Counted from the stretch's first letter, positions 8,065-17,909 are shown. The stretch is 64,000 bases of DNA from Candidatus Baldrarchaeota archaeon (GCA_019056805.1 DXJG01000001.1:1-64000), one strand, 5' to 3'. Notes: a model not told the origin generated them from the letters alone. Numbers and translations: made by a program.

Positions 8065-8905
8065 TATCTTCGCCTCTATAGAATAATCTTTTTCGAATTC
8101 TTCTGTATATATCCACTGGTTTTATTCTCGCAAACAATGCTGGTGTAGCTGATCTTTTTATTTTGATTGTGGCGTTTGGAGAGAGGTCGTATTGGAATTG
8201 TCCATCAATTACCAACAATGCTTCGGTACTAGGTTTTAGTAATTTAATTGTTACAGTGCTTTCTGAAGGAACGATTAGGGGTTTTAACGTAAGGCCAAGG
8301 GGGCAAATAGGGATTATTATAAATGCTTTTACTCTTGGGTCGATAATTGCTCCTCCAGCAGACAAGGCATATGCGGTGGATCCTATTGGTGTTGCAACTA
8401 ATAGTCCATCTGCTTTTTCCGATGATACATTTTTATCATCAACCTTAACTTGAAAATGAAGTAGTTTTGCGGGTTGTTTTGAAGTTATTAAAACTTCGTT
8501 TAGGGCATCTGGAAGTCTTTTGTCGTCAATTATTGATGTTATCCTTTCGCATTCCTCTATTTCAAAATCTCCGCTTAAAATTTTTTCAAGAGATTCTATT
8601 GCTCTACTCGGTTCGGTTTCTGTTAAAAATCCTAGGGTTCCCATATTGATTGAAAATATTGGACAGGAAGTTTTGAGGCGCGCTGCTGTTAGCAGAACTG
8701 TTCCATCTCCCCCTATCGTTATTACTAAATCTGATTTTACTTCCTCTAATGGCTGAAATGTCACATCACATCTTATTTTTTTAACCATTTTCTCATCTAA
8801 TATTATATGTACGTTTTTAGATTTGAGATAATTTATTATTTTTTCAACTAAATTAATAGCTTCTGTTTTATCCGGTCTTGCTGTAATAGCTATTGTTTTA
8901 ATCAT
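8039..8905 (-). CDS. nadK: NAD kinase
   Basis: About 288 residues. It phosphorylates NAD to NADP. The family signature GGDGTVLLTAARL and the NMGTLGFLTE segment are present, followed by the C-terminal beta-sandwich with GGAIIDPRVKAFIIIPICP. The ATG at 8905 (MIKTIAITARP) is chosen over a 14-codon upstream extension because a GGTGGAGAGA ribosome-binding sequence sits just before it. First gene of the nadK-nob1-gfcR operon. Confidence 0.92.
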   Translation of the reverse strand: MIKTIAITARPDKTEAINLVEKIINYLKSKNVHIILDEKMVKKIRCDVTFQPLEEVKSDLVITIGGDGTVLLTAARLKTSCPIFSINMGTLGFLTETEPSRAIESLEKILSGDFEIEECERITSIIDDKRLPDALNEVLITSKQPAKLLHFQVKVDDKNVSSEKADGLLVATPIGSTAYALSAGGAIIDPRVKAFIIIPICPLGLTLKPLIVPSESTVTIKLLKPSTEALLVIDGQFQYDLSPNATIKIKRSATPALFARIKPVDIYRRIRKRLFYRGEDIEQKDFNS

Positions 8906-9275
8906 CTCTCTCCACCAAGTTACTTTTTGAAGTACATCAGCCAACACGATGAAAGCACTCTAATTTCGGTAACCTTCAATTAATCAACGATTACTTTGAA
9001 TTTTACATACCAATATTAATTTTAGACGTGAATAGATTACATGGTGATCTATTTAAGTTTCGATTTTGAAACTTCTATTGTTGATTTAATTTTTAACTTT
9101 TTTAGTATTTGAATCGAATCCAATAACTATATATAGAGTGATACTCAGAACGATACCAAACTGCATTAGGTTCTACTTAAGCAAAGTTACTGGTAATTGT
9201 TGATGATGAAACTATATATGTAGCCAATAACTTAAAAATGGTTGAACCTTTATTCATGTGAGTAAGGTGAGTACA
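8906..9275. other. intergenic region between divergent nadK and aIF5A
   Basis: About 370 bp without a convincing gene on either strand. It should hold the divergent promoters. A TATA-like element for aIF5A is listed separately. No tRNA fold or repeat was recognised. Confidence 0.5.
9208..9219 (+). promoter_or_regulatory. candidate BRE/TATA element for aIF5A
   Basis: GAAACTATATAT combines a purine-rich BRE-like GAAA with a TATA box. It lies about 57-68 bp upstream of the aIF5A start, which would give a short leader containing the AAGGTGA ribosome-binding site. Sequence-based inference only. Confidence 0.4.
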
Positions 9276-9674
9276 ATGTCATCAAAGGTAGTTGGTGTTG
9301 GAACATTAAGGGAAGGTAGCTACATTATAATTGATGGAGAACCATGTAGAATAGTGAGTTTGGAAAAAAGCAAGCCAGGAAAACATGGAGCTGCAAAAGC
9401 AAGAATAGTTGCAATAGGATTATTTGATGGTGTGAAGAGAAGTATAATAAAACCGGTAGATGCTAAGATTGAAGTTCCCATAGTAGATAAGCGTGTAGGT
9501 CAAGTTATATCACTTAGACCTTTAATGATCATGGATTTAGAGAATCCAGAAATATTTTTTGAAACAGAGATGCCTGAGGACGAAGAGCTAGCCTCAAAGT
9601 TAAAGGAAGGTGTCCAAGTAGAATATTGGAATATTTTGGGAAGAAAAAAGATTGTTCGTGTAAAATCGGGATAA
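9276..9674 (+). CDS. eif5a: translation factor aIF5A
   Basis: About 132 residues. The hypusination loop KPGKHGAAKARI is intact, with the lysine that is converted to hypusine or deoxyhypusine. The rest is the SH3-like plus OB-fold pattern of aIF5A, which helps ribosomes through difficult peptide bonds. The ATG at 9276 is chosen because AAGGTGA lies 5 bp upstream; a GTG at 9258 would add six residues. Convergent with the Hsp20 gene. Confidence 0.95.
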   Translation: MSSKVVGVGTLREGSYIIIDGEPCRIVSLEKSKPGKHGAAKARIVAIGLFDGVKRSIIKPVDAKIEVPIVDKRVGQVISLRPLMIMDLENPEIFFETEMPEDEELASKLKEGVQVEYWNILGRKKIVRVKSG

Positions 9675-9767
9675 ATGTTTGTGTCCGATGAAGAAAAGGG
9701 ACCATCGGATTTGATGAAGACCCCTATGAGTACGGAGGACTAATTCACTGTATAATCAAAGAACAAA

Positions 9768-10229
9768 TTACTTTATTTCTATACGAAACTTTTTAACCTT
9801 CTTTGGAAGTCTGATTTCTAATATTCCTTGTTTGAATCTTGCTTGAGCTCTCTTAGGATCCACTTTACTTGGTAATTTTATTAGTTTCTTAAATTTCTGG
9901 AATTCCACTTCTTCTTGAACAGTTCCCCATCGATTGAATTTTATGCTCTTCTTCATAGTAGCTTGAATTTCTAAAGTGTCTGAAGTTGCATTTATTTTTA
10001 TGGCATCTTTGTCTACACAAGGCAAGTCTACTGTCACAATAACGTCATCTTCAGTTTCTTGAATGTCAACAAGTGGTTCTAAGCACTTTTCTTTTAAGTT
10101 AAACATCGGTTTCTCTACATCAAACGATTCAAATACTTCTTCAAATGCATCTCTAATCCTTTGCCTTACATCCTCAAAAATGTCATATATTCTTTCGAAA
10201 ATATCTTTCCTTTTTTCTTTCTCCCCCAT
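9768..10229 (-). CDS. Hsp20/alpha-crystallin small heat-shock protein
   Basis: About 153 residues. An acidic/basic helical N-terminus (to about 60) precedes an alpha-crystallin domain (VDIQETEDDVIVTVDLPCV ... FKQGILEIRLPKK). The family forms oligomers that hold unfolding proteins. The ATG at 10229 is preceded by AGGTGATT; a longer ATG start at 10250 would overlap the upstream PAC2 gene by 8 bp. Probably co-transcribed with the PAC2 gene. Confidence 0.88.
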   Translation of the reverse strand: MGEKEKRKDIFERIYDIFEDVRQRIRDAFEEVFESFDVEKPMFNLKEKCLEPLVDIQETEDDVIVTVDLPCVDKDAIKINATSDTLEIQATMKKSIKFNRWGTVQEEVEFQKFKKLIKLPSKVDPKRAQARFKQGILEIRLPKKVKKFRIEIK

Positions 10230-10242
10230 TTCAATCACCTGT

Positions 10243-11001
10243 TTAAACATACATCATTGGCGGAATACCATGTTCCTGAGATTTACCCATCCGAGCCATA
10301 GTTTGTGAGGTTGTCCTCATTAAATCTCTCAATCTTATTCTAAGTTCCTCTGCTCTCTCTAAAAGAGGCTTAATATCAATGTCTACACCTAAAATCCTAG
10401 ATAATACAGTTACTACCGATGCTGCAGCCCCTGGATCAGGATAACGAGCAAAAGCCTGAGCAGATAATAGCACTGCGTTTACATTCTTATTATAACATTC
10501 CATAAACATCGCGGCGTAGGGTCCTACCATCATTCCTTCTTCTAGTTTTTTGATTCCTAACTGTTCAACTACACGTTCTGCTTTTTCTCCACATACTGCT
10601 GTAAAAACATCTGGTTTTTCGATGTCCATTCGATTTGGTACGGGTAGTCCTCCTATCATTAGAAGTATGTCAGCTTTGTTTTCTTTGGCCCAGTTAACTA
10701 TTTTGGATGAAAGTGGGAATATTGCTGCGGGTGGGATGGGAATTTCGGATAAGATGAGGAACGTATTATTATAACTGTAAATTCTAACGGGAAATGCTGG
10801 TTTACCTTTGTGGAGGATTATTAATGGTGGAAATAATGATGAGCGGAGATATCCAACTTCTTCCATTTTTAATGTTTCTACTAGAAACATACTTGCGATT
10901 GTTCCTACTAGACCAACTTCAGGGAATCCAAGTATGATTTTTGAATTTTCGGTATTTATTGTCTTTTTATGCACAATTTCTATCGTACTTTCGTTTTCCA
11001 T
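10243..11001 (-). CDS. PAC2 family protein (proteasome-assembly-chaperone-like)
   Basis: A 252-residue protein with the PAC2/COG2047-type pattern: ILGFPEVGLVGTIAS near residue 25, then EIPIPPAAIFPL and a MIGGLPVPNR segment. Archaeal members are related to eukaryotic proteasome assembly chaperones but their function is not settled. A final helical segment (about 205-245) is arginine-rich. The gene precedes hsp20 on the minus strand, consistent with a protein-quality role (inference). Confidence 0.82.
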   Translation of the reverse strand: MENESTIEIVHKKTINTENSKIILGFPEVGLVGTIASMFLVETLKMEEVGYLRSSLFPPLIILHKGKPAFPVRIYSYNNTFLILSEIPIPPAAIFPLSSKIVNWAKENKADILLMIGGLPVPNRMDIEKPDVFTAVCGEKAERVVEQLGIKKLEEGMMVGPYAAMFMECYNKNVNAVLLSAQAFARYPDPGAAASVVTVLSRILGVDIDIKPLLERAEELRIRLRDLMRTTSQTMARMGKSQEHGIPPMMYV

Positions 11002-11218
11002 ATTTTACACCACTTTAGCTTGTACTTTTTTCATTTTATTTTTAGCCTTTTAGGGCTTAAAATTTTATCTCAGCTTTTTATTAGTATTTAGAATTTAGAT
11101 TTTTGTTGTCATTTAAAATCTTGATTATTTCATTTCATTATTTCATTTGAAAGATAATTTTTTATTTGGCATAAGACTTTCAAATGTATGATTCACTTTT
11201 CTAGCGAGGGTTATTATC

Positions 11219-12562
11219 TTGGTTCTCGAGAAATTGGGAAAATCTTTGCATGAAGCTATAAGAAAACTATTAAGGGCGCCACTTGTAGATGAAAAAACCA
11301 TTAAAGAGCTAGTAAGGGACATCCAAAGATCTCTTTTACAGGCTGATGTTAATGTTGAACTGGTTCTAAAACTCTCTAAAAATATTGAGAAACGTGCGTT
11401 ATCTGAAGAAGTTCCTCCTGGAATTTCAAGAAGAGAATACATCGTACAAATTGTATACGATGAATTAACAAAGTTTTTAGGTAAAACTCCTGTTCCACCA
11501 AGAATTAAGCCTGGAAAACCCAATGTGGTTATGCTTGTTGGAATTCAAGGCAGTGGAAAAACTACTTCCGCTGCTAAACTTGCTAGATATTTTCAAAAGA
11601 AGGGTTTAAAGGTTGCTTTAGTATGTGCAGATACCTATAGGCCAGGCGCTTTTGAGCAACTTTCACAATTGGCTAATCAGATAAATATCCCGATTTATGG
11701 CGAGCCAAATGAAAGAAATTCAGTTAAAATAGCTAAAAATGGCATTAAGAAATTTTCCGCTGAAGGATACGAAGTTATAATTGTAGACACTGCTGGAAGA
11801 CATAAAGAAGAAGAAAGATTAATGAAAGAAATGAAGGAAATAGCTAATGCTATAAAACCTGATGAAATCATCCTTGTAATTGATGGTACTCTTGGTCAAC
11901 AAGCTGCTTCTCAAGCTAAAGTCTTCCATGAAACGACACCTATCGGATCTATTTTAGTTACTAAATTGGATAGTTCAGCAAGGGGTGGAGGTGCCCTCTC
12001 AGCTGTTGCCGAGACTGGTGCTCCTATAAAATTTATTGGTACTGGTGAAAAGTTGGATGATATCGAGCTATTTGATCCTCCTCGTTTTGTAGGTAGATTA
12101 CTTGGTATGGGAGATATTAGAGGATTGCTGGAAAAAATACAGGAAGCGAAAATTGTTCCAGAGAAAGACGTTATCAAGTCTTTTATGACTGGGAAATTTA
12201 CATTAAAAGATATGTATTATCAGCTTGAGTCTGTAAGAAAAATGGGGCCTCTTAAAAAATTATGGGAATTTTTAGGTTTGGGTTATAGGTTGCCAGATGA
12301 TTTAAAGGAAGTTGCTGAAGAGAAATTAGATAAGTGGAAGGTTATTTTGCAGTCTATGACTCGGGAAGAATTGGAGAATCCTAAGATTATTAACCGTTCA
12401 CGTACAACTCGAATTGCTAGGGGCTCTGGAACCACTACTAGGGATGTTAAGGAACTTGTTGATCAATACTTTATGTTTAAAAAATTCTTCAAGCGAATGA
12501 TTAGGCGTAGAGTTCCTGGAATGCGTAAATTTCCCGGGTTTGACGCGCTAGGAAAGAAGTGA
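11219..12562 (+). CDS. srp54: signal recognition particle 54 kDa protein (SRP54)
   Basis: A 447-residue GTPase of the signal recognition particle. It binds signal peptides and SRP RNA and delivers ribosomes to the membrane. It shows an N-domain helical bundle (1-90), a G domain with GIQGSGKTTSAAKLA, DTAGRHKEEE and TKLDSSARGGG, and a methionine-bearing M domain (about 300-430). The start is TTG at 11219 after GCGAGGG. Pus10 follows 3 bp after the stop, at the head of a long plus-strand cluster. Confidence 0.95.
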   Translation: MVLEKLGKSLHEAIRKLLRAPLVDEKTIKELVRDIQRSLLQADVNVELVLKLSKNIEKRALSEEVPPGISRREYIVQIVYDELTKFLGKTPVPPRIKPGKPNVVMLVGIQGSGKTTSAAKLARYFQKKGLKVALVCADTYRPGAFEQLSQLANQINIPIYGEPNERNSVKIAKNGIKKFSAEGYEVIIVDTAGRHKEEERLMKEMKEIANAIKPDEIILVIDGTLGQQAASQAKVFHETTPIGSILVTKLDSSARGGGALSAVAETGAPIKFIGTGEKLDDIELFDPPRFVGRLLGMGDIRGLLEKIQEAKIVPEKDVIKSFMTGKFTLKDMYYQLESVRKMGPLKKLWEFLGLGYRLPDDLKEVAEEKLDKWKVILQSMTREELENPKIINRSRTTRIARGSGTTTRDVKELVDQYFMFKKFFKRMIRRRVPGMRKFPGFDALGKK

Positions 12563-12565
12563 CAA

Positions 12566-13933
12566 TTGTTGAGGGAGGGCGGCACGATAGAGAGTGATGT
12601 TTTAGAAAAAGCGTTGAGAATGTTGAAGAAATATCCTTTGTGTGATCATTGTTTAGGTCGCAGTTTTGCTTTACTGGGCACTTCTACCGATAATCGTATA
12701 AGAGGTTTTTCTATCAAAACTCTTTTAACTTTAGAAGCTCATAGACTTTTAGAAGAAGGAAATGAACTAGGATACGAAATTTTGAAGATTTTAGCAGTGA
12801 ATGGAAATTTTTTTATGGCAAAAGATCTGCTTAAAAAGAAAAGGGGCGAAGATGTACCTGCTGGGCCATCATGCTATATTTGTGGTAGCATATTTCAGAA
12901 AATAGAGGAGATTGTAAAGGCTATTATAAAAAAGGTAGAAAAATATGAATTTAATACATTTTTAGTGGGTTCTCGTGTAGATGTATCTATTTTGGAGAAA
13001 GAAGATGAGTTAAGAGCAAACATGGGACTCTCTTATGGCGAATCAATTAAAAGAGAAATAAACCGAGAAATAGGGAAAAAACTACAGGAAAAGATGAGTA
13101 AAAAAGCGGATTTTGAGAATCCAGATATTGTTATACTGGTCGTTATATCTAAGGATCTTTCATATGAAATAGACGTTAAAGTAAATCCTATTTTCATATA
13201 TGGACGTTATAGGAAACTTATCCGTGGTATACCTCAATCGACTTGGCTTTGTAAAAAATGTGGCGGGAAAGGTTGTGAACACTGTAATTGGACTGGGAAA
13301 AAACATCAAGAATCTGTAGAAGAACTTATAACAGCTCCAATATTAGACATTATAAAGGGTGAAGATATTATCTTTCATGGAGCAGGGAGAGAAGACATAG
13401 ACGCTAGGATGTTAGGTAATGGTAGGCCGTTCATTGTTGAAATAAAAAGACCTCTGAAACGATTCATTTCTCTGAAAGAGGTGGAAAAATACATAAACAA
13501 TTATGCAAAAGGTAAAATTGAAGTAAAGGATTTAAAATGGGCAAGTAGAGAAGACATTAGGAACCTTAAGGCTCTATCTCAGATAACGGCTAAAGTATAT
13601 AGAGTTTTGGTGGAAACAAAAAAGCCGGTATCTGAAGATGATATAAAAAAGCTAGAACAAGTGCTCAGTGGCGCTACCATTAAACAACGAACTCCACTAC
13701 GTGTAATTCATCGAAGAGCTGATAAGGTTCGTACAAAGGTTGTTTATGAAGTGAAAGCCAAAAAGATTGATGACACTCACTTTGAACTTATAATTAAATG
13801 TCAAGGAGGTTTATATGTAAAAGAACTCGTTTCGGGTGATGGAGGGCGTACTGTTCCAAGCGTTTCTGAAATTTTAGATAATCAGGCTACATGTGTCGAG
13901 TTAGACGTGTTAGATGTAGAGACAGTTACATGA
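12566..13933 (+). CDS. pus10: tRNA pseudouridine synthase Pus10
   Basis: A 455-residue archaeal Pus10, which makes pseudouridine 54 and 55 in the tRNA T-loop. The N-terminal half has THUMP-like and zinc elements (CDHCLGRSF; CYICG; CKKCGGKGCEHCNWTG). The catalytic half shows the GREDIDARMLGNGRPF motif with the catalytic aspartate. Start codon uncertain: TTG at 12566 gives the listed protein, and the following GGGAGGG could also serve a slightly later start. Confidence 0.92.
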   Translation: MLREGGTIESDVLEKALRMLKKYPLCDHCLGRSFALLGTSTDNRIRGFSIKTLLTLEAHRLLEEGNELGYEILKILAVNGNFFMAKDLLKKKRGEDVPAGPSCYICGSIFQKIEEIVKAIIKKVEKYEFNTFLVGSRVDVSILEKEDELRANMGLSYGESIKREINREIGKKLQEKMSKKADFENPDIVILVVISKDLSYEIDVKVNPIFIYGRYRKLIRGIPQSTWLCKKCGGKGCEHCNWTGKKHQESVEELITAPILDIIKGEDIIFHGAGREDIDARMLGNGRPFIVEIKRPLKRFISLKEVEKYINNYAKGKIEVKDLKWASREDIRNLKALSQITAKVYRVLVETKKPVSEDDIKKLEQVLSGATIKQRTPLRVIHRRADKVRTKVVYEVKAKKIDDTHFELIIKCQGGLYVKELVSGDGGRTVPSVSEILDNQATCVELDVLDVETVT

Positions 13934-14032
13934 CATTATTCGAAAACCTTTTATTTTCCATCACTGCTTTCACTATGACACTGCTCAGTGTTGATAAGGT
14001 CAAATAATTTATCAGTTTGTGAGGCGACAACA

Positions 14033-14320
14033 ATGAAAAAATCGAAGGGATTTAGAAGCAGAACTAGAAAGTTATTAAGGAAACCTCCTAGAAAAAGAGG
14101 GCTTCCCCCCATTGGTAAAATGCTTAGAGAATATCAAATAGGAGATAGAGTACATATAATAATTGAACCTAGTGTTCATAAGGGAACACCACATCCTAGA
14201 TTTCACGGTAAGACTGGTGTTGTAATAGGGAAACGTGGCCGTGCATATATGATATCTGTTCGAGATGGAAAGGCTGAAAAAATCATATTCGCCCGTTCTG
14301 AACATCTTTCACCAGCCTAG
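14033..14320 (+). CDS. rpl21e: large ribosomal subunit protein eL21
   Basis: About 95 residues, highly basic (MKKSKGFRSRTRKLLRKP), with the KOW-like core IGDRVHIIIEPSVHKG and PHPRFHGKTGVVIGKRG typical of archaeal/eukaryotic eL21. The ATG at 14033 follows GTGAGGCG; an upstream in-frame extension has no ribosome-binding site. The eL21-Rpb4-DUF655-KsgA order is conserved in many archaea. Confidence 0.95.
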   Translation: MKKSKGFRSRTRKLLRKPPRKRGLPPIGKMLREYQIGDRVHIIIEPSVHKGTPHPRFHGKTGVVIGKRGRAYMISVRDGKAEKIIFARSEHLSPA

Positions 14321-14331
14321 AGGTGGATTAT

Positions 14332-14664
14332 TTGCCGAAAAAAATAATAAAAGAAGAAATTTTAACGTTACCTGAAGTAAAACAGCTACTTGAAGAAAGA
14401 GCTAAGGAAGAATTAAGTTATATGCAAAGAATAACCTTGGATTACGTTTCTAAATTTTCAAAATTATCGGCTGAAGCGGCAAGACAGATGGTAAATGAGT
14501 TAATTGAAGAATTTAATTTAAAACCTGAAACAGCTGTGCAGATAGCTAATATATTACCGGATACTATTCATGAACTTAGGGTTCTTTTAACTACCGAGCC
14601 AAAAACTTTTACTTCAGATGAACTTAAAAAAATGATGGAAATATTAAAGAAGTATCAAAAATAA
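14332..14664 (+). CDS. rpo4: RNA polymerase subunit Rpo4 (Rpb4/RpoF)
   Basis: About 110 residues, helical, with LTLPEVKQLLEERAKEELSY and the C-terminal HRDC-like helical part. Rpo4 pairs with Rpo7 to form the stalk of archaeal RNA polymerase. The TTG at 14332 is chosen as start because GAGGTGG lies 6-7 bp upstream. It sits 12 bp after eL21. Confidence 0.92.
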   Translation: MPKKIIKEEILTLPEVKQLLEERAKEELSYMQRITLDYVSKFSKLSAEAARQMVNELIEEFNLKPETAVQIANILPDTIHELRVLLTTEPKTFTSDELKKMMEILKKYQK

Positions 14665-14679
14665 TTTGAGAGATCTGGA

Positions 14680-15267
14680 ATGTACGCTCCGAGAAAGAAG
14701 TATGAAGAGTTTGCATATGTATTAGATTATTTACCGCAGGGTAGGCCGGATTATCGTAAACCAGTATATAGTAGAGAACCTATTGTTTTGGCAATAGGGG
14801 AAGATTTTTTCACTCTTCTAGAATTAGTTCCGAAAAAAGACGTGGATATTTCTCTTCATGAAAGAGTCTATATAGGTAAGGGTTTTAGGGATAAAATTGA
14901 CCATGTTAAGAGAAGAATAACTTATAATGACCTTACGGCGGCAGCCAAAGCGGAATTACCTTATGTTTTGGAAAAAATTGTTAGAGAAAGAGAATCTTTC
15001 TTTGTTGATTTCTTCAATAAGGCACAGCCGATAACGATGAGAATGCATCAATTAGAGCTCTTGCCAGGTATAGGGAAAAAGATTATGTGGGAGATTTTAG
15101 AAGAAAGAAAGAAAGCACCTTTTAAAAGTTTCGATGACTTGTCGTCCCGTGTAAAGATGCCTGACCCGGTAAAAACAATAGTAAAACGGATATTGACTGA
15201 ATTAGAAGGCGAAGATAAATATTATCTTTTTACTCGCCCATTTAAACCCCAGCAACGGACTGCTTAA
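14680..15267 (+). CDS. DUF655 family protein (predicted RNA-binding, HhH motif)
   Basis: A 195-residue archaeal protein of the DUF655 family. It has an OB-like N-terminal half (VLDYLPQGRP, VLAIGEDFFTLLELV, GLRERVYIG-type core) and a helix-hairpin-helix segment LELLPGIGKKIMWEILEER near residue 130. It is nearly always found between Rpo4 and KsgA in archaea. The role is unproven; nucleic-acid binding is an inference from the domains. It starts 16 bp after rpo4. Confidence 0.88.
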   Translation: MYAPRKKYEEFAYVLDYLPQGRPDYRKPVYSREPIVLAIGEDFFTLLELVPKKDVDISLHERVYIGKGFRDKIDHVKRRITYNDLTAAAKAELPYVLEKIVRERESFFVDFFNKAQPITMRMHQLELLPGIGKKIMWEILEERKKAPFKSFDDLSSRVKMPDPVKTIVKRILTELEGEDKYYLFTRPFKPQQRTA

Positions 15268-15269
15268 AA

Positions 15270-16133
15270 ATGACGCATTTATTCAGTGAAACCCTATTTT
15301 TGTTAAAGAAGTATAGTATTAAGCCGAGAAGAAGTTTGGGTCAACATTTTATTGTAAATGAAAATGTTGTTGAAAGGATGATAAATTATGCTGATGTAAA
15401 CTGTAATGATGTTGTTTTGGAGATTGGAGCAGGTCTAGGAACTTTAACCAGTAGGTTAGCCAAACATGCCAAAAAAGTCTACGCTGTAGAGGTAGATCCA
15501 AAATTATGTGAAGTTTTGCATGACAGGTTCTCGACAATCAATAATATTGAAGTTATATGTGAAGACGTCCTAGAAATGAATTTTCCATCAGATTTAAATA
15601 AAATTATTTCAAATCTTCCTTATTCAATAGCAACCCCAGTAACTTTCAAAATTTTAGACTCTTCTTTTCAATTAGCTATCCTTACTTACCAATTAGATGT
15701 AGCAAAAAGATTGGCAGCAAATCCTGGGACAAGAGATTACGGAAGACTTACAGTAGCGGTTTACTATAAAGTTGATGTACATTTCCTTGAAAAAGTATCA
15801 AAAAACGCTTTTTATCCTAGACCTAAAGTAGATTCTGCTATAGTGCTTCTAAAACCGAAACAAAAACCGTTTAATGTAATTGATGAGAAATATTTTCTAG
15901 ATACCGTAAGAGACCTTTTTTCCTATAGAAATAAAGTGTTAAAGAAAGCTTTAACTCTTCTTCTTTCTAAAAGGAATCTTAAAAAAGAGATATCAAAGGA
16001 AATTATAGAAGTTGTTGAGCGAGAAAAAATAAATCTCCAAAAGAGAGTATATACTTTAAGTCCCGCAGAGTTTGCTAAGATTGCAAATATCCTTTATTCC
16101 AAGACGGTGGAAGAGCCGCATGACCCCTGTTAA
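15270..16133 (+). CDS. ksgA: rRNA adenine dimethyltransferase KsgA/Dim1
   Basis: A 287-residue SAM methylase that dimethylates two adenines near the 3' end of 16S rRNA. QHFIVNENVVERM and EIGAGLGTLTSRLA form the SAM site, ISNLPYSIATPV is the catalytic NLPY motif, and FYPRPKVDSAIV is the family C-terminal signature. It starts 3 bp after DUF655 and overlaps the next methylase by 14 bp. Confidence 0.94.
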   Translation: MTHLFSETLFLLKKYSIKPRRSLGQHFIVNENVVERMINYADVNCNDVVLEIGAGLGTLTSRLAKHAKKVYAVEVDPKLCEVLHDRFSTINNIEVICEDVLEMNFPSDLNKIISNLPYSIATPVTFKILDSSFQLAILTYQLDVAKRLAANPGTRDYGRLTVAVYYKVDVHFLEKVSKNAFYPRPKVDSAIVLLKPKQKPFNVIDEKYFLDTVRDLFSYRNKVLKKALTLLLSKRNLKKEISKEIIEVVEREKINLQKRVYTLSPAEFAKIANILYSKTVEEPHDPC

Positions 16134-16731
16134 AGTAGCCTTTTACGGCAAGTATAAATTTGAGATTTTTGATGGAGTCTACGAACCTGCTGAGGATTCT
16201 TTTCTTCTTGCTGACAATTTGCAAGTAAGATATGGAGATATAGTACTTGATCTTGGAACGGGCTGTGGAATCCTAGGGATAGTTGCAGCAGGAAAAGCGA
16301 AAAAAGTTGTGGCAACAGATATATCTCCAATTGCTGTAAAATGCGCTAAACATAATGCAAAAATTAATAACCTGGCCGATAAAGTGGATGTTAGGCTTGG
16401 AAATCTGTTTCAACCAATAAAATCTTCAGAAAGATTTGACTTAATAATTTTCAATCCACCTTATTTACCTAAATCTCCATATGATAACGATGATTGGATT
16501 TCAAAAACATGGAATGGAGGAAAAAGCGGTAGAGAAGTTATAGATAAATTTTTAGAAGAATTTGATAATTATTTAAAATATAAAGGGAAAGTTCAAATTG
16601 TACAGTCAAATTTCTCTAATCCGTGTCTAACAATAAAAAAACTTAAAGAAAAAGGGTTTTCAGTGCAGATAACTGCAAGCAAAAAATTGCCGTTTTTTGA
16701 AAAACTCTGCGTCCTTACAGCATGGAGATAG
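16120..16731 (+). CDS. HemK/Mtq2-like class I methyltransferase
   Basis: About 203 residues. The SAM motif DLGTGCGILGIVAAG and catalytic NPPYLP place it with the short archaeal HemK/Mtq2 proteins that methylate glutamine in release factor aRF1. It lacks the N-terminal domain of bacterial PrmC, as expected for archaea. The ATG at 16120 (MTPVKVAFYG) is preferred; a longer start would lie deep within ksgA. The ksgA-mtq2 pairing is common. Confidence 0.85.
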   Translation: MTPVKVAFYGKYKFEIFDGVYEPAEDSFLLADNLQVRYGDIVLDLGTGCGILGIVAAGKAKKVVATDISPIAVKCAKHNAKINNLADKVDVRLGNLFQPIKSSERFDLIIFNPPYLPKSPYDNDDWISKTWNGGKSGREVIDKFLEEFDNYLKYKGKVQIVQSNFSNPCLTIKKLKEKGFSVQITASKKLPFFEKLCVLTAWR

Positions 16732-16742
16732 GAGGGATAAAT

Positions 16743-17909
16743 TTGCCCGCAAATTTACCACCGGAAGCATTAGCAAAACAAAGAAAATATCAGGAAGCAA
16801 AAACCATATCAGAGAAGATAAGAGCGCTTGAAGAATATATCGCTGCCATACCTAAGCATAAGGGTACGGAAAAGTTATTAATGCAACTTAAAAGGAAGTT
16901 AGCCAAGCTGAGGAAAGAGGCAGAGACGAGCTCTAAGCGAAGTGGGTGGAGTGGTGTATCTTTTCATGTTAAAAAGGAAGGAGCTGGGCAGGTAGTTCTT
17001 GTTGGTGTAACTTCTACTGGAAAAAGCGAATTACTTAAAGTTTTAACAGGATGCGATGTGGAAGTTGGTGATTATCCTTTTACCACAAAGCGTCCAGAAC
17101 CTGGTGTTACATACTATGAAGATGTACCTATTCAAGTTGTGGAAGTTCCAGCTCTTTTTGAAGGTGCTAGTTGTGGAAGTAGATTAGGATCACAAATACT
17201 TAGTGTTATTAGAAATGCAGATGTTGTGGCTCTTGTAGTTGATTTAACAATGGACATTGACTACCAAATGAAGGTATTAATGGAGGAATTAGCAAATGGT
17301 AAAATCTATCTTAATGCTACTCCTCCCCCTATAGAGGTTGAAAAAACTTCTGGGGGAGGAATAAACGTCGTGGGTAGTAATTGTCTTACGGATTGTAAGG
17401 TTGATGACATAGTGAACATACTCCGAAACCACGGGATATATAATGCCATAGTTAAAATATTTGGTCCCGTAACGTTACAGGACTTTATTAATACTTTAGA
17501 GGAAAGTATCACGTATAAACCGGCTCTTATTATAGCGACTAAAGGAGATCTACCTGGGACTAGTGATAATTATAAAAAATTGATGGGAAAATTTGGAGAC
17601 ATGTTTAGAATTGTTCCTGTATCCTCGAAGAAAGGAAAAGGACTTGATTTGTTAAAGAAAACTTTCTTTGAAATGTTAAATGTTGTTAGGGTGTACACAA
17701 GAGATCCTGCAAAAGGCGTGAGCGAAAAACCAATAATTTTAAAGAAGCCAGCAACGGTGGCCGATGTTGCAAAGAGAATTCATAAAAAGTTTATTGAAGA
17801 ATTTAAATTTGCACGTATTTGGAGAAAGTCTGAAAAAATTGAAGTTATGAAAGTTGGATTAGATTTTGAAGTTCAAGACTCTGATATTATTCAAATTTAT
17901 ACATCTTAA
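16743..17909 (+). CDS. DRG/Rbg family GTPase with TGS domain
   Basis: About 388 residues. An N-terminal helical region rich in Lys/Arg precedes the GTPase domain and a C-terminal TGS domain (last about 70 residues, ending DFEVQDSDIIQIYTS). The P-loop reads GVTSTGKSELL, where DRG proteins usually have GFPSVGKS, and the base-specificity motif reads TKGD. The TTG at 16743 is chosen because GGAGGG lies 6 bp upstream. DRG proteins act with ribosomes, which fits the surrounding cluster. Confidence 0.88.
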   Translation: MPANLPPEALAKQRKYQEAKTISEKIRALEEYIAAIPKHKGTEKLLMQLKRKLAKLRKEAETSSKRSGWSGVSFHVKKEGAGQVVLVGVTSTGKSELLKVLTGCDVEVGDYPFTTKRPEPGVTYYEDVPIQVVEVPALFEGASCGSRLGSQILSVIRNADVVALVVDLTMDIDYQMKVLMEELANGKIYLNATPPPIEVEKTSGGGINVVGSNCLTDCKVDDIVNILRNHGIYNAIVKIFGPVTLQDFINTLEESITYKPALIIATKGDLPGTSDNYKKLMGKFGDMFRIVPVSSKKGKGLDLLKKTFFEMLNVVRVYTRDPAKGVSEKPIILKKPATVADVAKRIHKKFIEEFKFARIWRKSEKIEVMKVGLDFEVQDSDIIQIYTS